A DNA stretch of 64,000 bases, taken from NCBI GenBank assembly GCA_047967505.1, contig CM106541.1. One strand, given 5' to 3'. This DNA comes from Dipteris shenzhenensis. Its lineage: Eukaryota > Polypodiophyta > Polypodiopsida > Gleicheniales. Below the pieces are notes generated by a model, which was given only the letters and a program-made list of their open reading frames with translations, made no database searches and was not told the DNA's origin. The position numbers were made by a program, and so were the translations under genes. Positions 45,736-56,369 of this stretch are shown here, piece by piece (positions within the stretch are counted from its first letter, which is position 1; each line of letters opens with the position of its first letter).

Positions 45736-47198
45736 GCAACCCCATTCTGCTGAGGGGTAGACCTGCATGAGTACTTCCTTTGAATTCCCTGTTCTTTCAG
45801 ATATTCACAAAATTCTTCTGAAAAGTACTCTCCCCCTCCATCAGATCTTAGCACTTTAATATGCACACCTTTCTCTTTTTCAACCATGGCCTTAAAAGCC
45901 TTGAAATGGCTGAACACTTCACTTTTGTGCTTCATAAAATAAATCCACACCTTCCTAGTGTAGTCATCAATAAACGTCACATAATAATGGCATCCACCAA
46001 TAGAAGCAGCTTTGGTTGTCCAAACATCTGAATGGATCACTTCCAAAGGTCTTCTGCTCACCTTAGCATTTTTAGGAAATGCATGTCTGGCCTGCTTACC
46101 CATTTGGCATGCTTCACATACCTTTTGCATTCCCTCAACTCTGAATTTAGGCAAACCTGCAACAATGTTTTTCGTTTGCATAGATTTCAGCCTTTGTATA
46201 TTCACGTGCCCAATGCGCTTGTGCCATATCTCAATATCTGCAATGACACCTCTCCCATGCACAAACATAGCAGCTTTCACCTCAGGCATATCAACATCCA
46301 AGGTGAACATTCTTCCATTTTTGTTGCCTTTCGCAACCAAGCGGCATTTATTTTTCAAGTCCTCAACAAAGCATCCATCAGGATTAAATCTAACCTGCAG
46401 ACCTTGCTCAACCATCTGGCCAACTGAAACCAGATTCTTAGTGATTTTTGGAACATGAAGTACATCTGCCAAGTACTTTGTTTTGCCATCCTGCATAGCC
46501 AATGGCACTTTACCAACCTGCGTAATTGGGTGCGCAGTATCATCACCTGTTTCAACATAACCTGGCTTATCCAAATTTCTGACATCATGAAACCACTCAC
46601 CATGACTGGTCATGTGGTTAGAGGCACCTGAATCAACATACCAAACATCATTGCAAGCTGCAGCATCTCCTGACATGGAGTTAACCATATGCTGCATCAC
46701 AAAAAGGTGCTCATTTCTGTCGTCACCATGCCCACTTGATGATGCATAGTTGCTTTGCTGCAACTTTCCACTTTTGATGTCATTCTGCTTTTTATAGCAT
46801 GTATTCTCCTTGTGTCCAGGCTTTCCACAATAATAGCATTCTATGCTGCTATTTACTTGCTGGTTCCTTTGCCATGAACCACGGCCTCTTTGGCTCCCCC
46901 TGCCTCTAGAACTACCACGTCCTCCTCCATAGGACTGGTTTTCCTGTTGTTGCTGTTGGTTCTGATTTCCTGCACGGCCACCAGAACGGCCTCTTCCTCT
47001 ACCCCTGCCTCTACCTGTATTCGAGTAGAAAGCAGTCTCTTGAGAAGTTGAGGTGGCTGAACCACCATTCCTTTGCTCTTCACTCAGCAAGAGAGCAATA
47101 AGTTCCTGAAAATCAGGAAATGTTTCACGGACTCCAATGGATGTCCGAAACTGTGCATAATCTTTCCCAAGACCATTCAAGGTCACGGACACTAAGTC
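45702..47198 (-). pseudogene. Gag C-terminus, protease and integrase of element C
   Basis: Downstream of the TAG the frame reopens and encodes the end of Gag with the Arg/Gly-rich stretch, zinc knuckle CYYCGKPGHKENTC, NDVWYVDSGASNHMTSH (protease, with Trp where A has a stop), the integrase zinc motif and catalytic core to NGVAE, where the 2-base insertion shifts it into about ten foreign codons and a stop. Confidence 0.92.
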
Positions 47199-47651
47199 CT
47201 AATCATCAACAGGTGCTCCAATGGAGGCAAGAGAATCTGCAAGGCCTTTCACCTTCAAGGAATACTCATTTATATTCAGATTTTTCCTTTGCACATTGTG
47301 CAACTCCTGCTTTAGCTGCATCTTTCGTGCTTTGGTATTTGTGCTATACAGCTTCACCAATGTATCCCATGCCTCCTTAGGCATCTCTAGATCCTGTATA
47401 TGCACAATCATAGAATCTGAAATGCTAACGGACAGCCAATACAGGCATTTTCTGGCTTTTTCATGCCATTCTTTAAAGGCCTTCAATTCAGCAGGAGTGG
47501 GAGCAGCACCCAAAACTGGTTCTGCAGTTTCACCACTGATGTAATCCCAAACTCCCTTTCCCATAAAGAAGTTTGTCATCCTGAACTTCCATGCTTGGAA
47601 GTTGTTCTTGTCAAGCTTCTCACTGACAATGGTAGACAGATTCTCAGACAT
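47199..47651 (-). pseudogene. Gag N-terminal part of element C
   Basis: Starts at MSENLSTIV (47651) and stops at TAG (47201-47199) after GAPVDD, where element A has GAG (Glu). This leaves 150 residues of the copia Gag domain without the zinc knuckle, so no working capsid protein is expected. Confidence 0.92.
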
Positions 47652-48216
47652 TTTACAAATCACGAATTGCAACAGCAACCTGTAAACACAGCAAATGCCT
47701 CAGAAGGGCAAATAGCAAAACTTCTGCAAAGAGCCTCACAGGGGCAGATCTGCAACACTGACGAAAGTGGTATTTCACCACACAGTCACTTCCTCGTGAC
47801 GATTTTGCATCAACAGGCAACAGGCATGAATCTGCAACTCCCAATATCTCTGCACATAGGCATACGATGCAATTTCTATGGCACCTTTCCATCGACTAGC
47901 CGCGCGGTGGTCGCACAGCAAAAACAGGGCCTTTTTCTGAGTGCCTGCGAAGAACTTCCGCCTTCAAAACGGGCCCCGAAACGGCCTCAAATCAGAAAAA
48001 TAAAGTCGCTCTGGGCTTTGCCCTCACCCGCAGCATATACTGTACTCTCGCCGCACCGCGAAGGGCCTCTCAATCTGAAGCAGTGCACTCCTGCACTTCT
48101 GGCTGTGCTACCTGCAGAGATTTGCTCCCAAACTCGAAATAGGAAAGCAACACTGGTCCTCTTACCAGGACACCACAAACTTGGCTAGCTTTCTTGAGCT
48201 CCTTACCACGAACAAG
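47652..48216 (-). other. untranslated leader of element C
   Basis: The same leader as in element A, with scattered changes. A 241-codon open frame on the opposite strand (47463-48188) overlaps the leader and Gag start; it is antisense and judged a shadow. Confidence 0.7.
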
Positions 48217-48228
48217 GCTCTGATACCA
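48217..48228 (-). promoter_or_regulatory. primer-binding site of element C
   Basis: Minus strand TGGTATCAGAGC next to the 5' LTR: initiator tRNA-Met site. Confidence 0.97.
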
Positions 48229-48526
48229 TGTAAAGAATAAGGGAGAGAGATAGGAGACTCAAGTTCAGCTTTCTTCACAACACACAAAAGAGAGAGGACA
48301 CAAGGTTGGAGGGTGAAGCCTTTCTTCACTTTTGCACACAACAACAATACAATAGAAGAGGGAAATACCCTATATGTCAAAACCTAGAATACGTGGTTCA
48401 TATGTGAACCCAAACCAAAAACATACGTGGTAGTCTAACTACACCACGAGTACAACTAACATAGGCGGTGACATAAATGATAGTCATCCAGGAGATATAT
48501 CGGGGGTAGAGCTTGATATCTCAACA
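48229..48526 (-). repeat. 5' LTR of element C
   Basis: 298 bp, identical to the 3' LTR. On the minus strand it begins tgttgagatatc and ends ttctttaca. Confidence 0.97.
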
Positions 48527-48536
48527 TTATTCTGGT

Positions 48537-49602
48537 CTAGGGAGCCCCCCACATGAAAGTTTGGAAAAGTCTATTGATTTGATTAACATATTTTCTTGAT
48601 GGGAACCAACAGGCTATAAAATACAAAGTGGAAGGGTGAATGTAGTGGTTTAAAACAAATTTTGTCATGGCTAGGTATGGTTGAAGGCCTTGCCACCTAT
48701 TGATTTTGTCCCTAATCTTGTCCATGACACAATGTCATCTATCTTTGTTTGTACATCTGAAACCCATTGGAATCCAAAGAAGATGAAAAACCTCTCCCTC
48801 CTTGAGGATCTTACATCCTTGGTCAATGAGGATTTGGGGGAGAGTAGCCTTAGTAACAAAAACCCCTTTTTTTCATGATTGATTTTGGATCCCGAGGCTT
48901 TGTAGAAGATGTCCAACCATCTAAGGATGCTTTCAAATGATCTGACATCATTGCTCAAAGTGAGGTTTGTGTCATCTACTTGTTGAAAAACTATCTAAAC
49001 CCCATTGCCAACCTGAATCCCTCTGATATTTCGGATGTCTTCTTCATCCTTGATGAGCCAATCAAGGCCATCCGCCGTAATGGCAAAAAGGAGTGGAGCT
49101 AAAGGAAAACCCTGTCTGATATTTCTTTTAAGCGAGAAAGAGGAGGCGATTGATCCATTCACTTCCATTTTGGCTCTGGCCTAGTTGAGGAGAGTATCTA
49201 TGAATGAGATAAACCTTCCCAAAGGGTCAGAATGGCCTCTAGAATGTTCCTGCCTTGAATGAAGCCTTTTTGCTCTTCCCTTATCCAGTCTTTCATTTTG
49301 AATTTAAGCCTAATAGCTAGAGCTTTGGCAAAGATTTTATAGTTGGTATTGAGCATAGTAAATGGTCTCCAATTCTTTAGAGCCTCCTTGGGTCCACCTT
49401 TGGGGATCAGCTTAATCATGCTTGTCCTCCAATTCTTTAGAGCCTCCTTGGGTCTACCTTTGTAGATTAGCTTAATCATGCCAGTGTTTATCCATGGATT
49501 GTAACCCCTTTGCTTTGGACTCCTGCCAGAGGAGGAGAAGGCGTAGGCCAACTGTGTCCCAAAAAACTTGGTAAAATTCAATTGGGAGTCCATCTTCACC
49601 AT
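48537..49602 (-). pseudogene. LINE G reverse transcriptase
   Basis: Motifs in order on the minus strand: LIPKGGPKEALKNWRPFTML and GFIQGRNILEAIL (49480-49220), RQGFPLAPLLFAITADGL (near 49115-49060), QQVDDTNLTL (the FADDT active-site region, near 48990-48960, with Phe-Ala changed to Gln-Val) and SGSKINHEKKG. A 60-base in-frame tandem duplication repeats MIKLIPKGGPKEALKNWR (49367-49480). The frame continues as INRWQG, TLYFIACWF and FQTFMWGAP up to the element C insertion. Confidence 0.88.
49361..49480 (-). repeat. 60-bp tandem duplication in LINE G RT
   Basis: Cctccaattctttagagcct and the following 40 bases occur twice exactly 60 bases apart, with three differences. It adds 20 codons in frame. 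Confidence 0.92.
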
Positions 49603-50177
49603 GAGGTGACTGCGTCTTTTAATGCATCAAGGGAGAGTTCCTTGTCTAAGAAGATGGAATTGAACCATTGAATCATTATCCTTCTAACCATCTGACATTT
49701 CCCCCTTGCTCTGAGTTTTCTTGTGGTTAGGATCGCGGGTTCCCCAAGTATTCTCTAAAAGTGCTCTATGACAATTTGTCCCATCTCTTTCGTATCATGG
49801 ACTAGGAGGCCCTCATGTAGTAGAGTTTTAATCAATTCCTGAGCCTATTTTTTCCTAAAACATACCATTCTCTCATGTAAATTTTGGATTGTGTTGTCTC
49901 AATGATAGCTTCTACCCTTGCCCTGTCTCTGAAAGCTTTGAGTCTTTCCTATCCCTGGGATGACTCGCCCTCCTCCAGAAGCTTGATTTGTTCTTCAAGT
50001 AGCTTGCATCTGCTAACTCTAGTAGAATCTTCTAGCTTCTTGATACCTTTGAGAAAAATGCATGTTCTTTCTGTAGCCTTGATCCACTTTTCAGTTGTGT
50101 TGGTTGTGCCATCAAAAAATTCCTCCCAGATCCTTTTTATCCTCTATTGGTTGTAGGGTGGATGAAAGAAGAAAAGG
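49603..50177 (-). pseudogene. LINE G linker between endonuclease and RT
   Basis: The minus strand has the polar, Lys/Glu/Arg-rich character usual in this linker (for example SGRNFLMAQPTQLKSGSRL-like text near 50120-50080 and KQLEEQIKLLE near 50010), with several stops. Confidence 0.55.
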
Positions 50178-50925
50178 TTAGCTTTGAACAGTGACTTTCT
50201 TCTCTTGCCCTAGCTTTTGTCCAAAGAAATTAGGATTGGTTGATGGTCTGAGAAGGGAAGAGAAACAAGGGCTTTTCCCTTGAAGCATAAGGCTGAGTCT
50301 ACAATATCTCTTGATTTCTTTTTTGTGGAGAGGGCCTGACTCATTATTAGTCCAAGTGAAGGATGTGTAAAAAGAGATACTAAAGAGTCCAATAGAATCT
50401 TCGAGAGCATTCCATGAAGATAGTTCCCTGCCCCTGAAAGTGTTTCCTATTCCATTCCACCTGTCTCTATGGGATTCTACCATATTGAAACCACCTAGAA
50501 AGATAGCATTATTTTGAAGGATCTTTCCATCCCAAAGAAGAGCCCTTTCCCTCGTGGAGTTAGGGGCATAAATGGAGAAAAATTTGACAGTTTAGATGAG
50601 GATGACAAAAGTCAACTCCTATCTCAAAGGACTCAGAAATGGGTAGTGGGTGCATAATTGCCTGGGTAAGGTGAGCTGCTATTCCTAGAATGGCTCCACC
50701 TCTTCCTTCTTTGTGGTTAGTGCAAAACCACTGTCTTTTGTCATATATCTGGATGAGCTGCCAATGCGACTTAGCCCTTGAAACTTTAACCTCCTTTAGT
50801 GCTATGAAATCAGGTCTAAGGCTTGATGAACCTAACCACCTTCTAAAAATAGTAGGTTTGAGTCATTTGTTAAGCCTTGAACATTCATGATCAAGAAAGA
50901 GAAGTTGTCTAGCATCATTGGGAAG
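50178..50925 (-). pseudogene. LINE G endonuclease (decayed)
   Basis: The start reads FSFLIMNVQGL (like the family's LSWNVRGL; Asn kept). FFSIYAPNSTRERALLWD follows, then AIFLGGFNMVESHRDRWNG, where the family's catalytic GDFN is GGFN. FTWTNNESGP and the frame-shifted FSDHQPIL (SDHxP) lie near 50370-50220. Loss of the Asp and frame changes make it inactive. Confidence 0.82.
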
Positions 50926-50929
50926 TGTT

Positions 50930-51900
50930 TTTGTTTCTCTTCTTCTTGAAACTGACTAGGCTGTTCTGGGGAGATAGTGCAAAACCTCTCAACATCCTTC
51001 TTTTCTCTCTCTCAATTGAGTTGAGTTCCTTTCCTCTGATGTTTACCTCTTTAGCTTGTGACTTTGCCTTTCCCACCCAGGTGGCTTTTCTGCCATTGAC
51101 AATTGTGAAGGGAGGACTGACCTTGTCAATTGTCTCATGTTCTGACTGCTTCATTTTCACCTTAAAATCTTGGGTGGCGACCACAAATTCCTCTTCCCTC
51201 GAGCTTTCCTCCATATTTTCTTCTGTGTCAGTAATGACCTCTTCACCTTTTCCTTCTTTTTCACCTCTTTACCTTTCCCTTCTTCCATGTCAGTGACCTC
51301 TTTACCTTTCCCTTCCATGTCAGTAATGACCTCTTTACCTTTCCCTTCTGCTTCAGATCCTATGATCTGAATAGGTTTGGAGGTTTCTTTACTTTGTTCC
51401 TCATTCTATTCTTTGGAAGGGGAAGGGACAAGTTGTTTAGTAGGGGTCTATAATTTCTTAGATTCCTATGGTTCCTACTGAGGGGCTCTAGTCTTTTCCT
51501 TTTGTGGTTAATTTTGGAAGGGGTCTTTGATGAAGTGACCACCCATACCACAACAGAAGCAAGAATTAGGAATGTTTTTGAAGAAGAAATTTTCGATCAG
51601 TTCAGAGCCGTCTCTGTCGAGAATATGGATAGCACTAGGCGGGTTAGAGGCGAGGTCCATCTCAAGGCACAAGCTTGAGGGTTGCCTCTTGGGATGATGA
51701 ACTCTATTTCTACTCCAAGAAATTGGCCTAGTAGAGAATAGAGGGTCACAATTTGGGGAAAGAGACAAAGCGGTAGATCGAGGGTAGATCAAGGAACTCA
51801 ACCCAGATAGGGGCTTTGGAAGGAGGTATTGAATCTGGGAGATTTATATTTGTTGATAGCGAAGTATGTTGTTAATTCACATGCATTATGAGGTTACTAG
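50930..51900 (-). pseudogene. LINE G ORF1 (RNA-binding protein, decayed)
   Basis: Minus-strand text includes WVEFLDLP (near 51810), LCLEMDLASNPPSAIHILDR and IPNSCFCCGMGGHFIKDPF (near 51590-51530). The last is a CCHC zinc knuckle whose final Cys is Pro. A Lys/Glu/Gly repeat (KGKEV, TDMEGKGKEV) follows at about 51350-51230. Matches the layout of plant L1 ORF1 proteins. Confidence 0.75.
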
Positions 51901-53330
51901 TCCAAAAAGCACTGAAGGATTCTTTAGTAATCCTAATGAATTGGGTGAAATTGGTTGCCCATCAACTCAAACGAATAAGTAGTAGGCCAGATGGGTCAAA
52001 GAGCCACCCCAAAATCAGCCCAAATTGGACAATCGGAATGAAGATGATTCTCTCCACAACAAAAACATCGTATCTTTGAGGGATCTTGTATTCTTTTCCT
52101 TATCATGTTTACCTTTGTCCTTATTCTGCTCGGGTCATGGGGGTTTGTTGCTTGGAAGCCGAGTGTCAATTGTCACCTGATTGGTAGATATTTGACAATT
52201 TTGGCCATTGAACCAACAACCAAAGTCATCATGCCCAAACTAAATGCAAGTGTTGCAATACTTTGTTTTGCAATCTTCTTCTAAGAGCCCATTCTTAGAA
52301 CACTTATTGTGCCATTTCTCATTACAACCTAGCTTCCCTTAAATGCCCAATTCCTTCAGTGCCTTTTCCAGCTCAAACTTGAGCTTATCTTTCTTCGACT
52401 CGAGCAACCAATTCCTCATATGTCTTGGTCAGATTTACTATTTTTGGCTTGCGCAAGTCCACATGAGCGCATCCTGTATTCAACCAGGCTCCCATGGACT
52501 TGTTATCTAGCACAATAGTCAACTGGTCGATAACAGCTCGCATCCAAAGTACAAGGTCTTGGACAGACTGACCCTTATTTTGTTTTAGTCATTAATTTCC
52601 TATATGAGTAGGAATGCTTCATCAATCGCTTTCTTTCTTCTCCACTTCTCTGCTGTGTGCAATTGTGCATAGTGGCAATTGTAGGTAGAGACTTGTAGGA
52701 TCTCATAGATCCATTTAGGTGAAGCAAGAACTCTAAAACAAAACCCATCGTAGCTCTCTTCAGTGCAAACCTACCATTTGCAATCATAGAAGCCTCAACA
52801 ACCACAACACGTCTGCCACATGTAATTCACAACTCCACATGCTTGGACACTCTTCGCATCTACAATTAGCCATCCACATCCTGTTGCATAGCATTTTCTA
52901 CAATCCACAATCGCCCATTGCAAAGCATTAAGTGCAATTCGCAATTTGCATCTTGCAACAAAGACCTTCGCAATCACAACAACGAGCCGCATTTCCATTG
53001 ACTCCTCAATAGCGTCACCCTCTTCATCAAGCTGGGCCTATCGTTGATGATGGTTGGCGGCCAAATTTTTTCGGTGTCATCGCTCCAGAGGTTGATAGAT
53101 GTATGTCATGCCACCTTCTTTGTCAATTCTAGGTCTATTCTTTTTCCATATTGCATTGCAAATTGCATGCCCATTACCAACAGTTTGATTGTTGCCATGT
53201 CGAGATCAATGAACTGCAGCATCAACTGCAACCTGATCCCTGCCGTGCTCTCATAATGTAGCAACCACCTGAATGCATGCATATTGCATTTCTTAGCAAA
53301 GGCGATAGAAAATGTCAATCACAAAGGCAA
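51901..53330 (-). pseudogene. gag-like remnant with zinc knuckles, unassigned
   Basis: The minus strand can be read with few stops. It starts around 53320 (FAKKCNMHAFRWLLHYE), runs through ASMIANGRFALKRATMGFVL (52790) and QDLVLWMRAVIDQLT (52560), then KDKLKFELEKALKELG (52395). A Cys-rich part follows (GCNEKWHNKCSKNG; CKTKYCNTC and FGHDDFGCW, 52340-52210), and a second knuckle KIRCFCCGENHLHSDCPIW (52077-52021). The order fits a retroelement gag, but I cannot name the family. It might belong with the LTR-like sequence at 53470. Confidence 0.5.
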
Positions 53331-53469
53331 TGAACAATGTAGTGGCAGCAAGAGACCAGGTTGGGGAACTTCTTGGAATCCAAAGCTTGATCGCATGTCG
53401 CTCCCACAAAGCACTATCACAACAGTAGTGAGAGAAAGGTCAACAGGTCCATCATCATGATCGCCAATG
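53331..53469. other. short stretch between gag-like remnant and LTR-like sequence
   Basis: Nothing definite. Next to the LTR-like end the minus strand reads cattggcgatcatgatg, in the place of a primer-binding site, but it matches no tRNA end that I can confirm. Confidence 0.3.
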
Positions 53470-53740
53470 TGTTGGGGTCACAGCCCCAATAGAGACTATG
53501 CTCAAAAGACTCTCAAAACAGAGATCAAGAAGATACACGAAACAAGAATGGAGAAAGAATGATAATTGCATTATTGTAATGCGTGCATGGATACATACAT
53601 AGAGGTTTATACCCCTTCGTTGCCCATACCATGCACCCCTTGGTATCCCATGTATGCCCCCTTTGGCGCCACCCCCCATACAATTTACCAATAAATTGTA
53701 GTAGGAAATAGATTGCTTACAATAATTTATTGGATACAAA
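53470..53740 (-). repeat. possible LTR (minus strand), 5' part not defined
   Basis: On the minus strand a TATA-like ggggtataaacctc (near 53620) is followed by about 140 bases ending gaccccaaca, a typical LTR end. The end also contains the hairpin ttggggtcacagccccaa (53472-53489). No second copy is in the window and the far boundary is not visible, so the call rests on architecture alone. Confidence 0.35.
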
Positions 53741-55240
53741 AAGGAAATGATGGTAAAATACCCTTCTTGAGATAGTTCCACAATGATGTGGTAATTGAAA
53801 AGACACTTGAATTGATAAAATACCTTGACAAAATGCCAAAAATAAATGTTGAGAAAGAATGTGCTTTGTTTTGGCCAGATTTCGGGAATGACTTGCATCC
53901 AACTCTAGACTTCGGAAATGAATTTGAATCACTGCTTCCATGTCCATTTTGTTGACCATCCAGAGAAAAAAAAGAGTCCATTCCCAAAAATAGATATATA
54001 AGTTGTTTGTTTTATTGCACTTTGATGGTTCGATGATGAATATGAGAGTTGAAGTTTTGGGTCACCAAGGTAGTGGATGTGAAGAGAGATGGTCATGGGA
54101 GAGCTATGACATTTAAGGGACATTTACACTGGTATGGTATGAGCCAAAAGGTAGGATGAAGATGATGGTTATCAACATGTTGTATAATAATTGAATGAAA
54201 AAATAATGGGTCTCAAACAATGAATCGCCTTTAGAGCTACCCATAGAAATAGTCATAGTATGTTGGTGGTCAAATAGGAATCACATGAAGAACTATTTGG
54301 TGGAAGGAAAAATAAGAATATAAGATTCAAGTATTGTGCATATACAACAGTTTTTAAGGATGCTTGCCAAGGCATCAATAGAAGGAGACAGTGTAAATGA
54401 AGAATTGTTTGACAAAGATTGGGGGCCATGATGTTCAAATGAGAGTTATAATTGCAGATGCCAACCAAGCAGCAACGGTCAATAATTATGCAACCAAAAT
54501 TAAATTATTGTAAAGACAAAATACAATCATTAGAAAGGACAACGGTATTGCTCGATGCCTCGAGCATCAAAATCTTTTGTATAAGACCTCATTGAGTGTA
54601 AATGCTTATTTCCTCAAGCATCAAAATCTCTTATAGAAAATCTCATTAATAGTAAGTGCTCACACAATGATATTTTAAAAGTACAACCATAGCTATTGCT
54701 ATTCTTTGAAATAGGGGCGAGTTTTTCATGTTACTAATATAATTAAAGGTTTTTAATTTTTGCATATCTTGAGTATCATTGTTCTTTCCATTGAAGTTTA
54801 AATTCAAAAAGGCTATTCAATGTGGAGAAAAAGAGGGACCATGACAATAGTAAAAAAAAAGCAATAATGAAAGTAGGAGAGAAAAACAAGAAAAAAAATG
54901 GCAGATTATGCATACAACTGTTACTTGTTTGTTATTTATTTAAATAAAGAAGTGAATGTTTTTTGTAAGTTCTGATTATTTTAATGTATTAGTTCTATTA
55001 TTACATTTAGGTAAAACTAAGGTATAATTTACCTTTCCCATTTTTTCCATTATTAGTGCAAAGTTATAGTGTGAGTAAAACAAGTTTTCTATGTGGAATG
55101 GACCATGCCAAAAAGTAAAGTTTTGATTTGGGAATGATACTTTCAAAAAGTAAACTTTTCAATTAGAAAGGACTTTTGAGAAACTTCCAATAGGAAAACA
55201 TAGTCCAAAAGGAATGAAATACATGTTTATTACATATAAT
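53741..55240. other. AT-rich non-coding DNA
   Basis: No recognisable gene or repeat of note. Two related words (ctcgagcatcaaaatctttt, cctcaagcatcaaaatctct) occur at about 54559 and 54612 as part of a short diverged duplication. Confidence 0.45.
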
Positions 55241-55310
55241 GTTTGATAGCCTAGTGGTAATATGTTATTTTGCCAATGAACAGGTCTTGGGTTTCATTTC
55301 CCATTTTTCC
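55241..55310 (+). tRNA. tRNA-Gly(GCC)-like pseudogene or SINE head
   Basis: The order resembles tRNA-Gly: an A-box-like 'agcctagtggtaatatg', an anticodon-loop-like 'ttttgccaatg' with GCC in place, then a B-box-like 'gggtttcatttccca' at the right spacing. Stem pairing is damaged and the acceptor stem is not clear, so it is not a working tRNA. It may be a tRNA-derived SINE 5' region; no tail or target duplication was found. Confidence 0.35.
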
Positions 55311-55369
55311 CTACGTGAGAAACATAGTCATGCATGTTGATCACGTGGTTAATGACATGGAATATGATG

Positions 55370-56345
55370 TAGCATTCTAATGTGTGACTCTCTATTCGGA
55401 TGTGATACTATACACAAGTCTTAGTCTCACCCACTTCAAGGCCTATGAAAAGAACCATGCCCATTGGATATCATTCGCATGATTAAGAATGCATTTTTTC
55501 TTGTTTTTCATAACCTAGCATGCATGAGGGTCAGAAATCATACATGAGCATGTCTCATTCAAATGTCCATGTCTTTTTTGGGTAAGATACTTTGCATGAA
55601 CATTAATCTTATCCACTTAAAGGCTTGTTCAAATATTTGTGCCCATCACATCTTCGTCACATGGTTCGGGATGCATTTTTGCTAGTTTTTCACCTCCCAT
55701 CATGATGAACTTCAAAGAACATGCATTGAGGTGCCTTGTTTGAATGTGCCAATCTCTACTAGTTATACTAATTTGTACAAGACTCAATATCACCCACTTT
55801 AAAGCCCACAAAAATTATTATGTCCATGGATATCGACTGCATGGTTAAGGACACATTTTTCCAAACTTTTCACCACATGTCATCCATGAGGGTCAAAAAA
55901 CACTCATCAAGGTGCCTCATTTGAATGTGTGATCTCTATTAGATAGATACATTTCATGAGACTTAATAGCACCCATTTCAAGGCTCATGCAAAAAATCAC
56001 AACCATCGGATCTCATTTGCATGCTTGGGGATGCATTTTTCCTAGTTTTTCACCACTTCTCATGCATGAGGTTCAAAAAACATGCATTGAGGTGGCTTGT
56101 GCAAATGTACGAGTCTTTGGTGGATATGTTGATGTGTACTATCATTAATCTCATTTACTTTAAGACTTGTGCAGAGCATTGTGTCCATTGATTCTTATTC
56201 AAATGGTCAGTGATTCATTTTTCCTAGTTTTTCACCACATGTCAAGCATGAGGGTCAAAAAACATGCATTAGGTGCCTCGTTTGACCATTCGCTACTTTG
56301 AAAGGGACTTAATATCACCCACTTCAAGGCCCATGCAAATTAGCA
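55370..56345 (+). repeat. satellite-like array, about 180-bp units, forward half
   Basis: Five units (about 55439, 55621, 55801, 55980, 56161) share 'gcatgattaagaatgcattt', 'tagtttttcacca', 'catgcatgagggtcaaaaaa', 'gaggtgcctcgtttgaatg' and end 'cttaatatcacccacttcaa'. Anchor words are spaced 179-183 bp. Units are about 70-80 % alike by eye. A partial unit precedes the first. Confidence 0.88.
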
Positions 56346-56369
56346 TATCTAACAAAGACTTGCAAGCAG

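Larger units (their letters stand above)
43034..48531 (-). mobile_element. Ty1/copia element C, young, nested in LINE G
   Basis: A complete element on the minus strand with 298-bp LTRs at 48229-48526 (5') and 43039-43336 (3'), flanked by target duplication TTATT (43034-43038, 48527-48531). The two LTRs are identical base for base, so insertion was very recent. It interrupts the LINE between codons for QTFMWGAP and the RWNFCTLPK region. Its gag-pol frame has two breaks: an in-frame TAG at 47201-47199 and a 2-base insertion near 45735. Sequence is close to element A throughout. Confidence 0.97.
48532..51900 (-). mobile_element. LINE G, 5' part (minus strand, plant L1-type)
   Basis: On the minus strand: ORF1 remnant (51900-50930), endonuclease (50925-50178), linker and reverse transcriptase (49602-48532). 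It is continued beyond element C at 43038. All domains carry stops or shifts. The 5' boundary near 51900 is uncertain because another gag-like remnant follows. Confidence 0.82.

Noticed and set aside
44003-46458. Several 60-150 codon plus-strand frames across element C pol (and the minus-strand equivalents over element A)
   Set aside because: They are shadows of the pol frame with His/Cys/Leu-rich composition, found in both elements only because the coding sequence is shared.
47463-48188. 241-codon open frame on the plus strand over element C leader and Gag start
   Set aside because: It is antisense to the conserved Gag start and leader, and the same antisense frame is broken in the equal part of element A.
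49030-49200. Possible host gene on the plus strand
   Set aside because: The minus strand reads RQGFPLAPLLFAITADGL, a LINE reverse transcriptase motif, so the plus-strand reading is a shadow.
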